Assembly: GCA_900320515.1 (NCBI GenBank)
Contig: ONSJ01000010.1
Span: 1 to 42,376 of the forward strand
Direction of reading: 5' to 3'
DNA length: 42,376 bases
Origin: an uncultured Methanobrevibacter sp.
GTDB taxonomy: Archaea; Methanobacteriota; Methanobacteria; Methanobacteriales; Methanobacteriaceae
Every line of letters starts with the position of its first letter. Position 1 is the stretch's first letter. The notes beneath the pieces are model-generated. The model saw only the letters and a list, made by a program, of their open reading frames with translations, was not told where the DNA came from and did not search any database. This document shows positions 8,501 to 17,909 of the stretch, in pieces. The position numbers and the translations under genes are program-made.

Positions 8501-9385
8501 GTGAGTGAAGAGAAAGTGGTTGAAACTACAACAATGTCTTCACCTGAAAGTAAAGAGGAAAGCGAAACCGAGAAAAAGTCAACTTCAACAAAGAAATCAA
8601 AAACCAGAAGCCAATCCAGAGGCAGTGCACGTGCAAAGCTAATAAGAGAAAAGGAAGATGAGAAAATTAGCCTTTTTAAAGAGAACATTTATATTGTTTT
8701 TGTCGAGTGCGAAACTCCTGGAAACATAGGTTTTCTTGCAAGAACAATGGCCAACTTTGGATTGAAGAATTTGGTTTTAATCAATCCTCCGACATTGACA
8801 AACGAAGCATACTATCAGGCCACACACGGAAAATACATTGTCGAAAATGCAAAGATTTATCCAAGCCTGGATGACTTTTATCAGTCACAAAGAATTGATT
8901 TTAAAGTCGCTTCAACCGGAATGGCTGGGGGAAGTTATAATCTATCGAGAATTCCCATAAGGCCGGAAGAGCTTGGAAAATCCCTTAACGTTTCAAATAA
9001 GATAGCAATACTATTTGGAAGGGAAGGTGATGGGCTTTCAAATAAGGAAATTGGAGATTGTGACATTTGCGTATCAATTCCAACCGACCCCACTTATCCC
9101 ATCATGAACATATCCCACGCAGCGGCGATCATATTCTATGAACTGTTTAAAAACAAGCATGATTATGGAGTTGAAGGCCTTAACGAAAGCGGAGATTTGG
9201 AAAAGAAATATTTGGTCAAGGACATGGAAGAGCTGATTGACTGCTTGGACATCCCAGACCATAAGAAAAGGAATGGACTTAAAACATTCAACAACATTGT
9301 TTCAAGGGCATTCATTACAGGACGAGAAATACATACCCTTAAAGGAATATTAAGGCGATTGAAAAACAAGATTGGTGAACAATGA
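8501..9385 (+). CDS. trmJ: SPOUT tRNA 2'-O-methyltransferase (TrmJ-like)
   Basis: An RNA 2'-O-ribose methyltransferase of the SpoU/TrmJ group. The knot motifs are present: VECETPGNIGFLARTM, LFGREGDGLSNKEI and YPIMNISHAAAIIFYEL. Archaeal TrmJ methylates position 32 of tRNAs. The frame is open to a TTG at 8465, but AGGAG at 8488-8492 sits 8 nt before a GTG at 8501, so I choose GTG (294 residues). About 50 Ser/Lys/Glu-rich, probably disordered residues precede the catalytic domain, an unusual extension. A C-terminal helical tail follows. The next gene overlaps its stop by 4 bp (ATGA). The exact tRNA target is inferred from family. Confidence 0.85.
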   Translation: MSEEKVVETTTMSSPESKEESETEKKSTSTKKSKTRSQSRGSARAKLIREKEDEKISLFKENIYIVFVECETPGNIGFLARTMANFGLKNLVLINPPTLTNEAYYQATHGKYIVENAKIYPSLDDFYQSQRIDFKVASTGMAGGSYNLSRIPIRPEELGKSLNVSNKIAILFGREGDGLSNKEIGDCDICVSIPTDPTYPIMNISHAAAIIFYELFKNKHDYGVEGLNESGDLEKKYLVKDMEELIDCLDIPDHKKRNGLKTFNNIVSRAFITGREIHTLKGILRRLKNKIGEQ

Positions 9386-10209
9386 GACGACCTAGATTTG
9401 CAGACATTAGCATATTCACTCTCAAATATATCTTCAACTGGAGATTTTGGATAGCTGAGATTACCAAAAAATCAAAGACTTACAAAAAACTCATTGATAA
9501 AATGCTGTTTGAAGACGATGAAATCGTTGTTATACCAAACACTATCAACATTAATCAGAAAATAGAGTCCGAAGGTTCCGAATTTCTGCCTACTGATGTG
9601 ATTAAGGAGGTCATTAAACGCTGCGACGATATTGTCATCATGAATTCCTGCCTATGCAGATCATCCAACAACTGCAAAGACTATCCTCAGGACATCGGCT
9701 GCATTTTCCTCGGACCAACAACCCGAAAGATACCAAGACACATCGGCCACACCGCCACAGTTGAAGAGGCATTGGCCCATGTAGATGAGGCAGATGCTGC
9801 AGGTTTGAGCCATATCATAGGCAGAAATAAGATTGATACTGTCTGGATGAACGTTCATCCGGGAAAAGGATTGCTGACAATTTGTCATTGCTGCCCTTGC
9901 TGCTGTCTGTGGAAAGTCTATCCTAATTTGGATTCAGACATCAGCGGCAAACTGGAAAAGCTCGACGGCGTTGAGGTAAAACTTCATGAGGACAAATGCA
10001 GATTATGCAAGAAATGTTTGGATGAAGTTTGCATGTTCCAGGCAATAAGCCTGAAAGATGATAAGATATCAATCGATTATGACGTCTGTAAAGGTTGCGG
10101 TCTTTGTACACATGCCTGCAAATTTGGAGCCATTACAATCGACTACACCAATGAAAGCATTGATAATGTCGTCAATAGAATGGATAACTTACTTGAAATA
10201 AGAGAATAA
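9382..10209 (+). CDS. Cys-rich 4Fe-4S binding protein
   Basis: 275 residues, no signal peptide. The C-terminus is a 2[4Fe-4S] ferredoxin module (CRLCKKCLDEVC and CKGCGLCTHAC). Upstream are two further Cys groups, SCLCRSSNNCKDYPQDIGC and the dense cluster CHCCPCCC. These could hold extra clusters or other metals. It is therefore more than a ferredoxin; the N-terminal two-thirds has no function I can name. Translation is coupled to the methyltransferase gene by the ATGA overlap, with GGTGAA as ribosome site. The position in a cluster with tfrB suggests a redox role, but that is only contextual. Confidence 0.75.
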   Translation: MRRPRFADISIFTLKYIFNWRFWIAEITKKSKTYKKLIDKMLFEDDEIVVIPNTININQKIESEGSEFLPTDVIKEVIKRCDDIVIMNSCLCRSSNNCKDYPQDIGCIFLGPTTRKIPRHIGHTATVEEALAHVDEADAAGLSHIIGRNKIDTVWMNVHPGKGLLTICHCCPCCCLWKVYPNLDSDISGKLEKLDGVEVKLHEDKCRLCKKCLDEVCMFQAISLKDDKISIDYDVCKGCGLCTHACKFGAITIDYTNESIDNVVNRMDNLLEIRE

Positions 10210-10236
10210 TATTTATTGAATTACTTGTGTGAAAAT

Positions 10237-10821
<585 letters not shown>

Positions 10822-10836
10822 TAGGAGCTAATATTT

Positions 10837-12531
10837 ATGAATCATGATAAAATGTCTAACGTCAGTGCAAAGAGAGGATTTTTATGGCCGTCTTTTGAGA
10901 TATATTCAGGAGTGTCCGGATTTACCGATTACGGACCTCTTGGAGCAAGCTTAAAGAACAACATCATGCAAAAATGGAGAAGGCAATACGTTTCAGGAGA
11001 GGGATTTTATGAAATCGAAGGCCCTACAGTAATGCCGAAAGAAGTTTTAAAGGCATCAGGACACGTTGATAACTTTACCGATCCGATGTGCAAATGTGAA
11101 GAATGTGGAGAAGTGTTCAGAGCAGACCACATCATTGAAGAGGTAATCGGTGAAGATGTGGAAAGCCTTGAAAACGAGGAGCTTGACCAAATCGTAGCTG
11201 ACAATAACATAGTCTGTCCTGAGTGCGGAGGCAAATTGTCCAACATCTGGAATTACAATCTGATGTTTAAAACCGAAATCGGTGCCAAAGGAGACAAAGT
11301 AGGTTACATGAGACCTGAAACAGCACAGGGAATTTTCATCTTATTCAAACGTCTGGAAAGATTTTTCAGAGGAAAATTGCCATTCGGTGCAGTGCAGCTT
11401 GGAAAAGCATACAGAAATGAGATATCCCCAAGACAAGGAGTAATCAGACTCAGAGAATTCACACAGGCAGAAGCTGAAATCTTTTTAAATCCTAAAGACA
11501 AGACCCATCCTAAATTCTCACAGATTGAAGATGTGGTTCTACGCCTTAATTCACAGGAAGTGCAGGAAAAGAATCTGGAGCCTTTGGAAATAACCGCAAA
11601 AGAAGCATTGGATAAAGGAATTGTTGCCAATGAAATGTTGATTTACCAATTATACCTGGCACGCAAATTCCTAACTGAAATCGGAATTCCAGAAGACGTG
11701 TTAAGATTCAGACAACACCTGAAAGGAGAAATGGCTCACTATGCGCTTGACTGCTGGGACGTTGAAGTCCTGACCGACAAATACGGTTGGGTTGAAATCA
11801 TCGGAATTGCAGATAGGGGAGATTATGACCTCTCTTCACACTCAGAATTCAGTAATGATGAATTGAACGTGTTTGTGGAATATGATGAACCTAAAAAAGT
11901 CCAAAAAACCATTGTTAAACCTAACTTATCCAAATTTGGACCGATATTTAAAGGAGATTCACCAAAAGTCAAACAGGCAATTGAAGAGGCAGATGTGGAC
12001 GAAATCAGAAAAGCCCTTGAAAATGACGGCAAGTTCACCGTGGAATTGGATAAGGTCTATGAGGTTACAGAAGACCTGCTTATCTTTGAGGACGTTGAAG
12101 AGGAGATAACCGGAGAAAAAATCGTTCCCCACGTTATCGAACCGTCATTCGGTATTGACCGTATAACCTATTCAGTCTTATTGCATTCATTTACCGAAAC
12201 TGATGAAAAGGACTACTTCCAATTTGACAAGTCAGTGGCTCCTGTCCAATTGGGAATATTCCCTCTTGTAAACAAGGAAGGTCCTCGTGAAATAGCTCAG
12301 GAATTAACAGAAACCTTAAGGATGGCTGGTTTCACTGTTGAATATGATGCTACCGGAACAATTGGTAAAAGATATGCAAGAGCTGATGAAATTGGAGTTC
12401 CTCTTGCAGTCACAGTAGATTTTGATACCTTAGAAGACAATCAGGTTACTGTAAGGGACAGAGACAGTGAAGCTCAGGAAAGAATACCTATTGCCGATTT
12501 AAAGGATTACCTTGAAAAATATTATAAATGA
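10837..12531 (+). CDS. glyS: Glycyl-tRNA synthetase (archaeal dimeric type)
   Basis: 564 residues, the archaeal/eukaryotic alpha2 class II enzyme that charges tRNA-Gly. It starts with the conserved RGFLWPSFEIYSGVSGFTDY. It has Cys pairs in an insertion (CKCEECG, CPECGG), motif 2 around YRNEISPRQGVIRLREFTQ and motif 3 around EPSFGIDRITYSVL. The C-terminal anticodon-binding domain begins near VAPVQLGIFPLVN. The start has TAGGAG 9 nt before ATG, and the gap to dcd is 15 bp. It ends in a hairpin shared with the convergent regulator gene. Confidence 0.97.
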   Translation: MNHDKMSNVSAKRGFLWPSFEIYSGVSGFTDYGPLGASLKNNIMQKWRRQYVSGEGFYEIEGPTVMPKEVLKASGHVDNFTDPMCKCEECGEVFRADHIIEEVIGEDVESLENEELDQIVADNNIVCPECGGKLSNIWNYNLMFKTEIGAKGDKVGYMRPETAQGIFILFKRLERFFRGKLPFGAVQLGKAYRNEISPRQGVIRLREFTQAEAEIFLNPKDKTHPKFSQIEDVVLRLNSQEVQEKNLEPLEITAKEALDKGIVANEMLIYQLYLARKFLTEIGIPEDVLRFRQHLKGEMAHYALDCWDVEVLTDKYGWVEIIGIADRGDYDLSSHSEFSNDELNVFVEYDEPKKVQKTIVKPNLSKFGPIFKGDSPKVKQAIEEADVDEIRKALENDGKFTVELDKVYEVTEDLLIFEDVEEEITGEKIVPHVIEPSFGIDRITYSVLLHSFTETDEKDYFQFDKSVAPVQLGIFPLVNKEGPREIAQELTETLRMAGFTVEYDATGTIGKRYARADEIGVPLAVTVDFDTLEDNQVTVRDRDSEAQERIPIADLKDYLEKYYK

Positions 12532-12558
12532 GTTCACACTCATTTATTTTTCTTTTTA
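12524..12558. terminator. Bidirectional hairpin containing both convergent stop codons
   Basis: ATAAATGAG (12524-12532) pairs exactly with CTCATTTAT (12539-12547) around a 6-nt loop. A T-rich run follows on the plus strand. The glyS TGA and the convergent regulator's TGA both fall inside the stem. Confidence 0.6.
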
Positions 12559-13316
12559 AAGTTTTTAAACAGATTATTTGCCCATTCAATGGCATCGCCA
12601 TTTCTGGAAGTCACCAGTCTGTTTTGATCAAAATGCCCATTTTCCTTAAACAATCCGAAAATCATCATCTTATCGGTGACAATCAAAAGGAAATTGTTTT
12701 TTAATTTGAATGATGAAAGGTATTTTGATTCTGATTTTTCCTCATAAATTTCAAATATCTCATGAGAAACCATCATCTCAACATGTTTGCCTTTATTTAC
12801 CAGGTAATTTAATTGCTTGTTGAAATCAAGGTGGTAAAACGGCAGTATGCAACGCACATCATTTGCATCAACCAATGCGTCCTCTATGAAATTATAAATC
12901 TTATATGCATCAATGCCGCCGGATTCCAGCAGGTCTGAATTGCAAAGCATATGCAATTCTCCAACAGATTTCTTAGGAATCATATGAACCACATGGCCTT
13001 CGATTATGTTGAAAAACCTGCTCAGCAAATTTACAACATCCTTAAGTTCCAAAATGTGCTTCATTATCACTCTTAAAGAGTTGGAGAGATAATATTTGTT
13101 AGATTCACGATATACAAAATCTTTAAGCTCCAATCCATGGATTGTACTTGAAATAGAGCTGTAGCTTAGTCTTGTCAGATCTGCCAAATTTTTCATGTTC
13201 TGAGGTTTTTCAAACAATGCAGCCAATATCCTTAATCTTATAATGGAATTTGCTGCGAATTTAACGTCTTCGGACACAAAATCATAGTTTTTCAAATAGT
13301 TTTTATTTTCATTCAC
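12540..13316 (-). CDS. Winged-helix transcriptional regulator, DUF1724 family
   Basis: An N-terminal winged helix (about residues 15-85: RILAALFEKPQNMKNLADL, then a recognition helix in LSYSSISSTIHGLE) is followed by the long C-terminal domain of the DUF1724 (FilR1-like) methanogen regulators. That domain is thought to sense ligands or metabolic state. GTG codons occur at 13325 and 13316. AGGTGAT overlaps the first and is correctly spaced from the second, so I use 13316, giving 258 residues. It converges on glyS and diverges from the TatD-like gene across 186 bp. The target genes are unknown. DNA binding is inferred from the fold. Confidence 0.78.
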   Translation of the reverse strand: MNENKNYLKNYDFVSEDVKFAANSIIRLRILAALFEKPQNMKNLADLTRLSYSSISSTIHGLELKDFVYRESNKYYLSNSLRVIMKHILELKDVVNLLSRFFNIIEGHVVHMIPKKSVGELHMLCNSDLLESGGIDAYKIYNFIEDALVDANDVRCILPFYHLDFNKQLNYLVNKGKHVEMMVSHEIFEIYEEKSESKYLSSFKLKNNFLLIVTDKMMIFGLFKENGHFDQNRLVTSRNGDAIEWANNLFKNFKKKNK

Positions 13317-13502
13317 GATAATCACCTATGCAGTATTACTTACAACACTATTTTTTATTACTCAAGAATATAAAATCTCTTTAAGTGAACAAAAATGAAA
13401 AATCGCACTTGCTAAAACTTTAATAATGAAAAGAATTTTAGATATTTTTTTAAATTATGAAAAATATAATATAATCAGATAAAAATTAACATAGGGATAA
13501 AA

Positions 13503-14258
13503 ATGATAGATACACATATGCATGCCGATGCAAGAAGCGGAGAGGATTTTAGGGAAATGTACCTGGCAGGAATAGACTGCGCAATAACCTGCAGCTATTA
13601 CCCATACAGGATACCAGCAGACATCGTGCTATTGAACCATTTGAATAGAATTCTTGAATTGGATACAAAAAGAGCTGCAGAATACGGACTTGAGTTGAAG
13701 GTTGCCTTGGGAATCCACCCTACAAATTCCTATGTCAATCCTGAAAAGATCTTTGAACAGTTATACAAATGGATTGAATCAAAGCAAATAATCGCCATCG
13801 GAGAAATCGGCCTTGAGGATTTGACAGATTATGAAATTGACATATTTAAAAGGCAGCTGGATATAGCAAATGAAACCAAATCAAAGGTAATTGTTCACAC
13901 ACCAAGAAAAAACAAAGCGGAAGTGCTTAAAGTAATTTTAGACATTCTTCCGCAACACATTGATGAAAGTCAGGCCGTAATTGACCACATCAATCCACAG
14001 GTCATCGGCGATGCCATTGACAGCGAATGCATGTTGGGCCTTACCGTGCAGCCCCAAAAGATGGACAAATTCGAGGCAATTTCCATTTTAGATGACTACG
14101 GCTTTGACAGGTTCCTGTTGAACAGTGACATAAGCAACAAAGCCTCAGATCCGCTTTCCGTTCCAAAAACCGTTCGCGAACTTGAAAGGCAAGGCTATAA
14201 AAAAAGCGAAATCGAAAAAGTTTCAAGCAAAAATGCCAAGGAATTCTTCAGGATATAA
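13503..14258 (+). CDS. TatD-like metal-dependent hydrolase (archaeal)
   Basis: 251 residues of the TatD amidohydrolase superfamily. The metal-ligand motif THMHAD is at residues 4-9. GIHPTNS and AIGEIGLED follow, with VIVHTPR and VIDHINP supplying later histidines and NSDISN the late Asp. Relatives are Mg-dependent DNases or phosphoesterases; the substrate here is unknown. AGGGAT lies just before ATG, and an AT-rich TATA-like run (AAAATATAATATAAT) is about 40 bp upstream. The transporter-like gene starts at the very next base after its stop, so the two are cotranscribed. Confidence 0.83.
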   Translation: MIDTHMHADARSGEDFREMYLAGIDCAITCSYYPYRIPADIVLLNHLNRILELDTKRAAEYGLELKVALGIHPTNSYVNPEKIFEQLYKWIESKQIIAIGEIGLEDLTDYEIDIFKRQLDIANETKSKVIVHTPRKNKAEVLKVILDILPQHIDESQAVIDHINPQVIGDAIDSECMLGLTVQPQKMDKFEAISILDDYGFDRFLLNSDISNKASDPLSVPKTVRELERQGYKKSEIEKVSSKNAKEFFRI

Positions 14259-15158
14259 ATGAACATCATAAAAAACCTCCCCATACCAATATCAGGATTA
14301 ATTCTTGCAACGCTATCCCTTGGCAATCTGCTTCAGGAAATCCATCCATATTTCAGATATGCCTTTGGAACCATAGGAAGCATTATTTTAACCTTAATGA
14401 TATTGAAAATCGTTCTCTATCCCCAAAGCATCAGGGAGGACTTTAAAAATCCCATCATTGTCAGCAGTTCCGGTACATTTTCAATGAGTTTGATGATTCT
14501 ATCTACATATCTCATACCATTTATGCCAAGTATTGCATATGCTGTTTGGATTATTGGAATTGCCCTTCACATTTTGCTAGTAATCTACTTTACCTACCAT
14601 TTCGTCATACGTAAATTTGATATTTCAACAGTCTATCCAAGCTACTGGATAGTCTATGTCGGAATAACCATGGGTGCCATAACCGCACACTTTCACGGCC
14701 TTCAGGAAATAGACTTCATATTCTTCATTATCGGATTTATAGGCATGCTGACAACTCTTCCTTTAGTAGCATACAGGGAATTCATCTATAAGCAGATTCC
14801 GGACCAGAACAAACCATTGACCTGCATATTCACAGCATTATTCAGCATATTGATTTTCGGATATCTCAATTCGGCCCAAAACATTTCAAGCGAATTCACT
14901 TTCGCCCTATATGCAATAGCCTGCCTATTCTACATATTCTCATTTTATAAACTCATAAGCTATAGGAACCTGAAGTTCTATCCGAGCTTTTCAGCATTCA
15001 CATTTCCATTCGTGATAAGTGCGCTTGCCACAAAAGGAATCATAGGAAAAATAAGTCCAAATATAATTCTAAATGACATTCTGATTTTTGAAACAGTGAT
15101 AGCAACGGTTCTGGTGGTCTATGTGCTGATTAAATATGCAATATTTTTAAAAAAATAG
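14259..15158 (+). CDS. TDT/SLAC1-type tellurite-resistance/dicarboxylate transporter family protein
   Basis: 299 residues with about ten hydrophobic helices. The N-terminal pattern LPIPISGLILATLSLGN, with a Pro-rich entry to helix 1 and a Gly-Asn-Leu motif, matches the TDT (TehA/SLAC1) family of anion and organic acid channels or exporters. The ATG directly abuts the TAA of the TatD-like gene (TAAATG), indicating reinitiation. The substrate is not predictable. Function in tellurite resistance is not implied. A hairpin follows between this gene and convergent sepF. Confidence 0.72.
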   Translation: MNIIKNLPIPISGLILATLSLGNLLQEIHPYFRYAFGTIGSIILTLMILKIVLYPQSIREDFKNPIIVSSSGTFSMSLMILSTYLIPFMPSIAYAVWIIGIALHILLVIYFTYHFVIRKFDISTVYPSYWIVYVGITMGAITAHFHGLQEIDFIFFIIGFIGMLTTLPLVAYREFIYKQIPDQNKPLTCIFTALFSILIFGYLNSAQNISSEFTFALYAIACLFYIFSFYKLISYRNLKFYPSFSAFTFPFVISALATKGIIGKISPNIILNDILIFETVIATVLVVYVLIKYAIFLKK

Positions 15159-15163
15159 TTAGA

Positions 15164-15183
15164 AAGTAGAGATTGCTCTACTT
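15164..15183. terminator. Convergent-gene hairpin terminator
   Basis: AAGTAGAG (15164-15171) and CTCTACTT (15176-15183) form a perfect 8-bp stem with an ATTG loop between the transporter gene and the 3' end of sepF. The stem reaches into the sepF stop codon. Confidence 0.5.
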
Positions 15184-15712
15184 ATCCCTTATTAAGCACT
15201 TGAACTTTTTTAGGAGATATGATAATTAAATTTTTATCTTCAGTGCGTGCAAGCAATAACGCTTGAGCACCATAATTTGATCTCATCTGATTAATTTTAT
15301 CTGCAGCCAATTTAAAGTTAAGAGCACTTTCCCTTTCCAAAAAGGATAAATCCACAATAACAGGATTTTTCTCGCCAAGAACCTGGTCTACAACATAGTT
15401 AATGTCATCGATTGATTTTGGCCTGATTAATACGATTTCATAATATGACTGTTCCGGAACAATCACAACATCATCATAATCCTCATAGACCGGAGTCGGC
15501 CTTGGATGAGGAGATACAGGCTCTTGCTGTGGTTTAGGAGTTGGCCTATATTGTTGTTGAGGGCGTCCTTGCGGTGCATTAGAATCTTCTTTTGGCTTTA
15601 AAACATCACGAATTGAATCAACAATGTTTGACAATTCATTTTTAACATTATTCTCGCCTGAATCTGTTTCTTCAAATCCCAAACTTCTTTTCAAATCATC
15701 TGTGAAACTCAT
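15182..15712 (-). CDS. sepF: Archaeal cell division protein SepF
   Basis: 176 residues. An N-terminal amphipathic membrane-binding helix (MSFTDDLKRSLGFEE) is followed by a Pro/Gln-rich linker (residues about 45-80) and a C-terminal SepF core (SYYEIVLIRPKSIDDINYVV through GAQALLLARTEDKNLIIISP). SepF anchors FtsZ to the membrane at the division site; work on Methanobrevibacter smithii showed it is the archaeal FtsZ anchor. Length and architecture match. It follows the DUF1611 gene by 5 bp in the same direction, so they are probably cotranscribed. No ftsZ lies in the window. Confidence 0.9.
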   Translation of the reverse strand: MSFTDDLKRSLGFEETDSGENNVKNELSNIVDSIRDVLKPKEDSNAPQGRPQQQYRPTPKPQQEPVSPHPRPTPVYEDYDDVVIVPEQSYYEIVLIRPKSIDDINYVVDQVLGEKNPVIVDLSFLERESALNFKLAADKINQMRSNYGAQALLLARTEDKNLIIISPKKVQVLNKG

Positions 15713-15717
15713 TTAAA

Positions 15718-16779
15718 CTACTCCTCTAAATATTCAAATATTGCATCCAACAGTTTAGAAGCACCATTCTTGTAAACATCTTCTGCAGGCAAGTTGTATG
15801 TATCCTCAAAGTATTCAGGACACATATCTAAACTAGCATTTTTAAGATTGATTGACAGTCCAACAACTTTTGTTGGCTCAACTGCCTCAATAGCTTTAAT
15901 TTCTTCTTCAATTCCTTTAGGTTCCCTGTAAGGATGATTAGGCCTGTGTCCTACAATAACCGCATCAGGAGCAGCACCAATCAGGATAGCTGCAGACAAT
16001 CCCCTCGGATGAGGATTTCCATTTTCGGTCAGGCTGGATTGGCCTTCAATAAAAATGATATCAGGTTTTTTGGTTTCCTCAACATATTTGATAGAGCATA
16101 ACACTGCTGATGGCACGTCCATAGCAGACAGACTTCCTGCTCTAAAGTTAAAATCAGTAGGTTCTTCCAATCCCATTTCATCAGTGGAAATAATTGCAGG
16201 GGTCAATCCCCTTTCCTTACTTGCTATACCGAGCATTTTTGTAGTTGTCCTTTTTCCGCATTCCTGTGATGTTCCTCCAACAAAAATTACCGGCGCTTTA
16301 GGAGTATAGGATATCTTAGGTAAAACTTCACATGATTTAGTTGGGGCAATACCAGCAATTTTTTCAACAACATCGAGTCTAGGACCTATTTCTTTAATAA
16401 CAAGATTTTTTGAATCAGCAAATTTCTTTAAAGATAAGTTTTCACCAATAGATAATGATCTAAATGAAGTAACAACATTCAATCCTGCGTCAATTGCCTG
16501 AACGGCATACTTTAATGCTGAACCTTCAGCACCAATAGGCAACATTATAACAAGTGATTTGGCATCAGGAGCTCCCTTTAAACATTCCTCCAAACTGCCT
16601 GATACTGTTTTACCACAGAATTGTTTTCCTTGCTTTTTAACATTGTCATCAATATATCCCACGGTCTCAATACCTTCGAGATTGGAGAATTTTTCTCCTC
16701 CACCTCCGCAACCAACGACAATGAACGGATTTAAATCCTGAATATCTTTTACTGATTTTACTGAATACAAAAACTTCAC
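15718..16779 (-). CDS. DUF1611 family P-loop protein
   Basis: 353 residues with two parts: a Rossmann-like N-terminal domain ([15 protein letters not shown]) and a P-loop-like C-terminal domain with [17 protein letters not shown] and later [18 protein letters not shown]. This is the DUF1611 architecture. One bacterial branch (DgcN) has been described as a D-glutamate N-acetyltransferase; whether this archaeal member shares that activity is unknown. The reported start is a GTG (16779) embedded in GGGGTG; a TTG three codons later would be better spaced from that site. It lies 5 bp upstream of sepF. Confidence 0.72.
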   Translation of the reverse strand: MKFLYSVKSVKDIQDLNPFIVVGCGGGGEKFSNLEGIETVGYIDDNVKKQGKQFCGKTVSGSLEECLKGAPDAKSLVIMLPIGAEGSALKYAVQAIDAGLNVVTSFRSLSIGENLSLKKFADSKNLVIKEIGPRLDVVEKIAGIAPTKSCEVLPKISYTPKAPVIFVGGTSQECGKRTTTKMLGIASKERGLTPAIISTDEMGLEEPTDFNFRAGSLSAMDVPSAVLCSIKYVEETKKPDIIFIEGQSSLTENGNPHPRGLSAAILIGAAPDAVIVGHRPNHPYREPKGIEEEIKAIEAVEPTKVVGLSINLKNASLDMCPEYFEDTYNLPAEDVYKNGASKLLDAIFEYLEE

Positions 16780-16920
16780 CCCTATCCTATAATTTATAAC
16801 TTATAACTAATCACACAATTTATCATCATAATTTTTGATAAAATTTTTAAAAAAATGTTATTACTATTAATTATAATTTTTTTCATTAATAAAGTATAAT
16901 GTTTTTTAAGTGAAAATCAC

Positions 16921-16933
16921 ATATATTATATTA
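16921..16933 (+). promoter_or_regulatory. Candidate TATA box for the 2-phosphoglycerate kinase operon
   Basis: ATATATTATATTA is centred about 38 bp before the ATG at 16965. A start site near 16950 would leave GGGAGAG (16951-16957) as ribosome site on a very short leader. Assigned by position only. Confidence 0.35.
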
Positions 16934-16964
16934 TCATTAAAAAAAATTTTGGGAGAGCATTAAC

Positions 16965-17909
16965 ATGAGAAAACCTTATGTTATACTAATTGGAAGTGCA
17001 TCAGGGATTGGAAAATCAACCATTGCAGCAGAACTTGCAAAATCATTGAATATCAAGCATTTGATTGAAAGTGACTTCATAAGAGCAGTGGTCAGAGGAA
17101 TAATTGGTAAAGAATATGCGCCAGCCCTACACAGTTCATCCTATGATGCATATAAAAGCATTAGAAATAAAAGCAGATACACAAGTTATGATGATTTGGT
17201 GGCGGCAGGTTTTGATGACCATGCCTCATATGTCATTCCGGCATTGGAAAAAGTCATCCAAAGGGCAATCACCGATTTCGACGACATCATTATTGAAGGG
17301 GTTCACCTGGTCCCTGGACTGATTGACATTGAGCAGTTTAAAGAGTATGCAAACATCTACTTTTTCGTCCTGAGTTCCGATGAGGAATCCCACAAGGAAC
17401 GATTTGTAAAAAGGGCTGTTCAAATACACAGAGGCGGAAAACAGCTGGATTTCTTTAGGGAAAATAGAATAATCCATGACCATCTGTTAAAGCAAGCACA
17501 GGAATATGATGTCAACATAATCAATACAGAATCCATTGACAAAACCTTAGAAAAGATACTGTCTGTAATAAACAAATCCTGCACAACAGCAAACCTGATA
17601 AACAGTGTTGATGAGCTGGAAGACGTTATAGACATCATAATTAATCAGAACAGAGGAAGCATTGAAAAGATAACCTACAACATCAAAGGATTTAAGGAAC
17701 CCCTGGTTAGAAACGTTTCCGTTTCAGACAGTGAATCTGCCGAAAAGTTTATCGAAAAGATAAATGAAGACAAAAGCAAAAAAGAATACCTGACTGAATT
17801 ATACAAATTATCCGAGTATAGGAAAACCGTAATCTGCGCTTCCAATCAAGAAAAACTAGATAAAATAATTAAGGAATTAACTGATAAAGGATATGTCTTA
17901 AATGAATGA
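16965..17909 (+). CDS. 2-phosphoglycerate kinase
   Basis: 314 residues. The Walker A motif GSASGIGKST lies at residues 10-19 and a second motif is IIIEGVHLVPG near 108-118, as in archaeal 2-phosphoglycerate kinases. These phosphorylate 2-phosphoglycerate to 2,3-bisphosphoglycerate, the precursor of cyclic 2,3-diphosphoglycerate, an osmolyte and stabiliser in Methanobacteriales. The N-terminal ATP-cone domain found in some family members is absent. About 110 C-terminal residues after the kinase core are of unknown role. GGGAG precedes the ATG. The 3' end overlaps the ZPR1 gene by 8 bp. Cyclic 2,3-DPG synthetase is not in this window. Confidence 0.82.
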   Translation: MRKPYVILIGSASGIGKSTIAAELAKSLNIKHLIESDFIRAVVRGIIGKEYAPALHSSSYDAYKSIRNKSRYTSYDDLVAAGFDDHASYVIPALEKVIQRAITDFDDIIIEGVHLVPGLIDIEQFKEYANIYFFVLSSDEESHKERFVKRAVQIHRGGKQLDFFRENRIIHDHLLKQAQEYDVNIINTESIDKTLEKILSVINKSCTTANLINSVDELEDVIDIIINQNRGSIEKITYNIKGFKEPLVRNVSVSDSESAEKFIEKINEDKSKKEYLTELYKLSEYRKTVICASNQEKLDKIIKELTDKGYVLNE

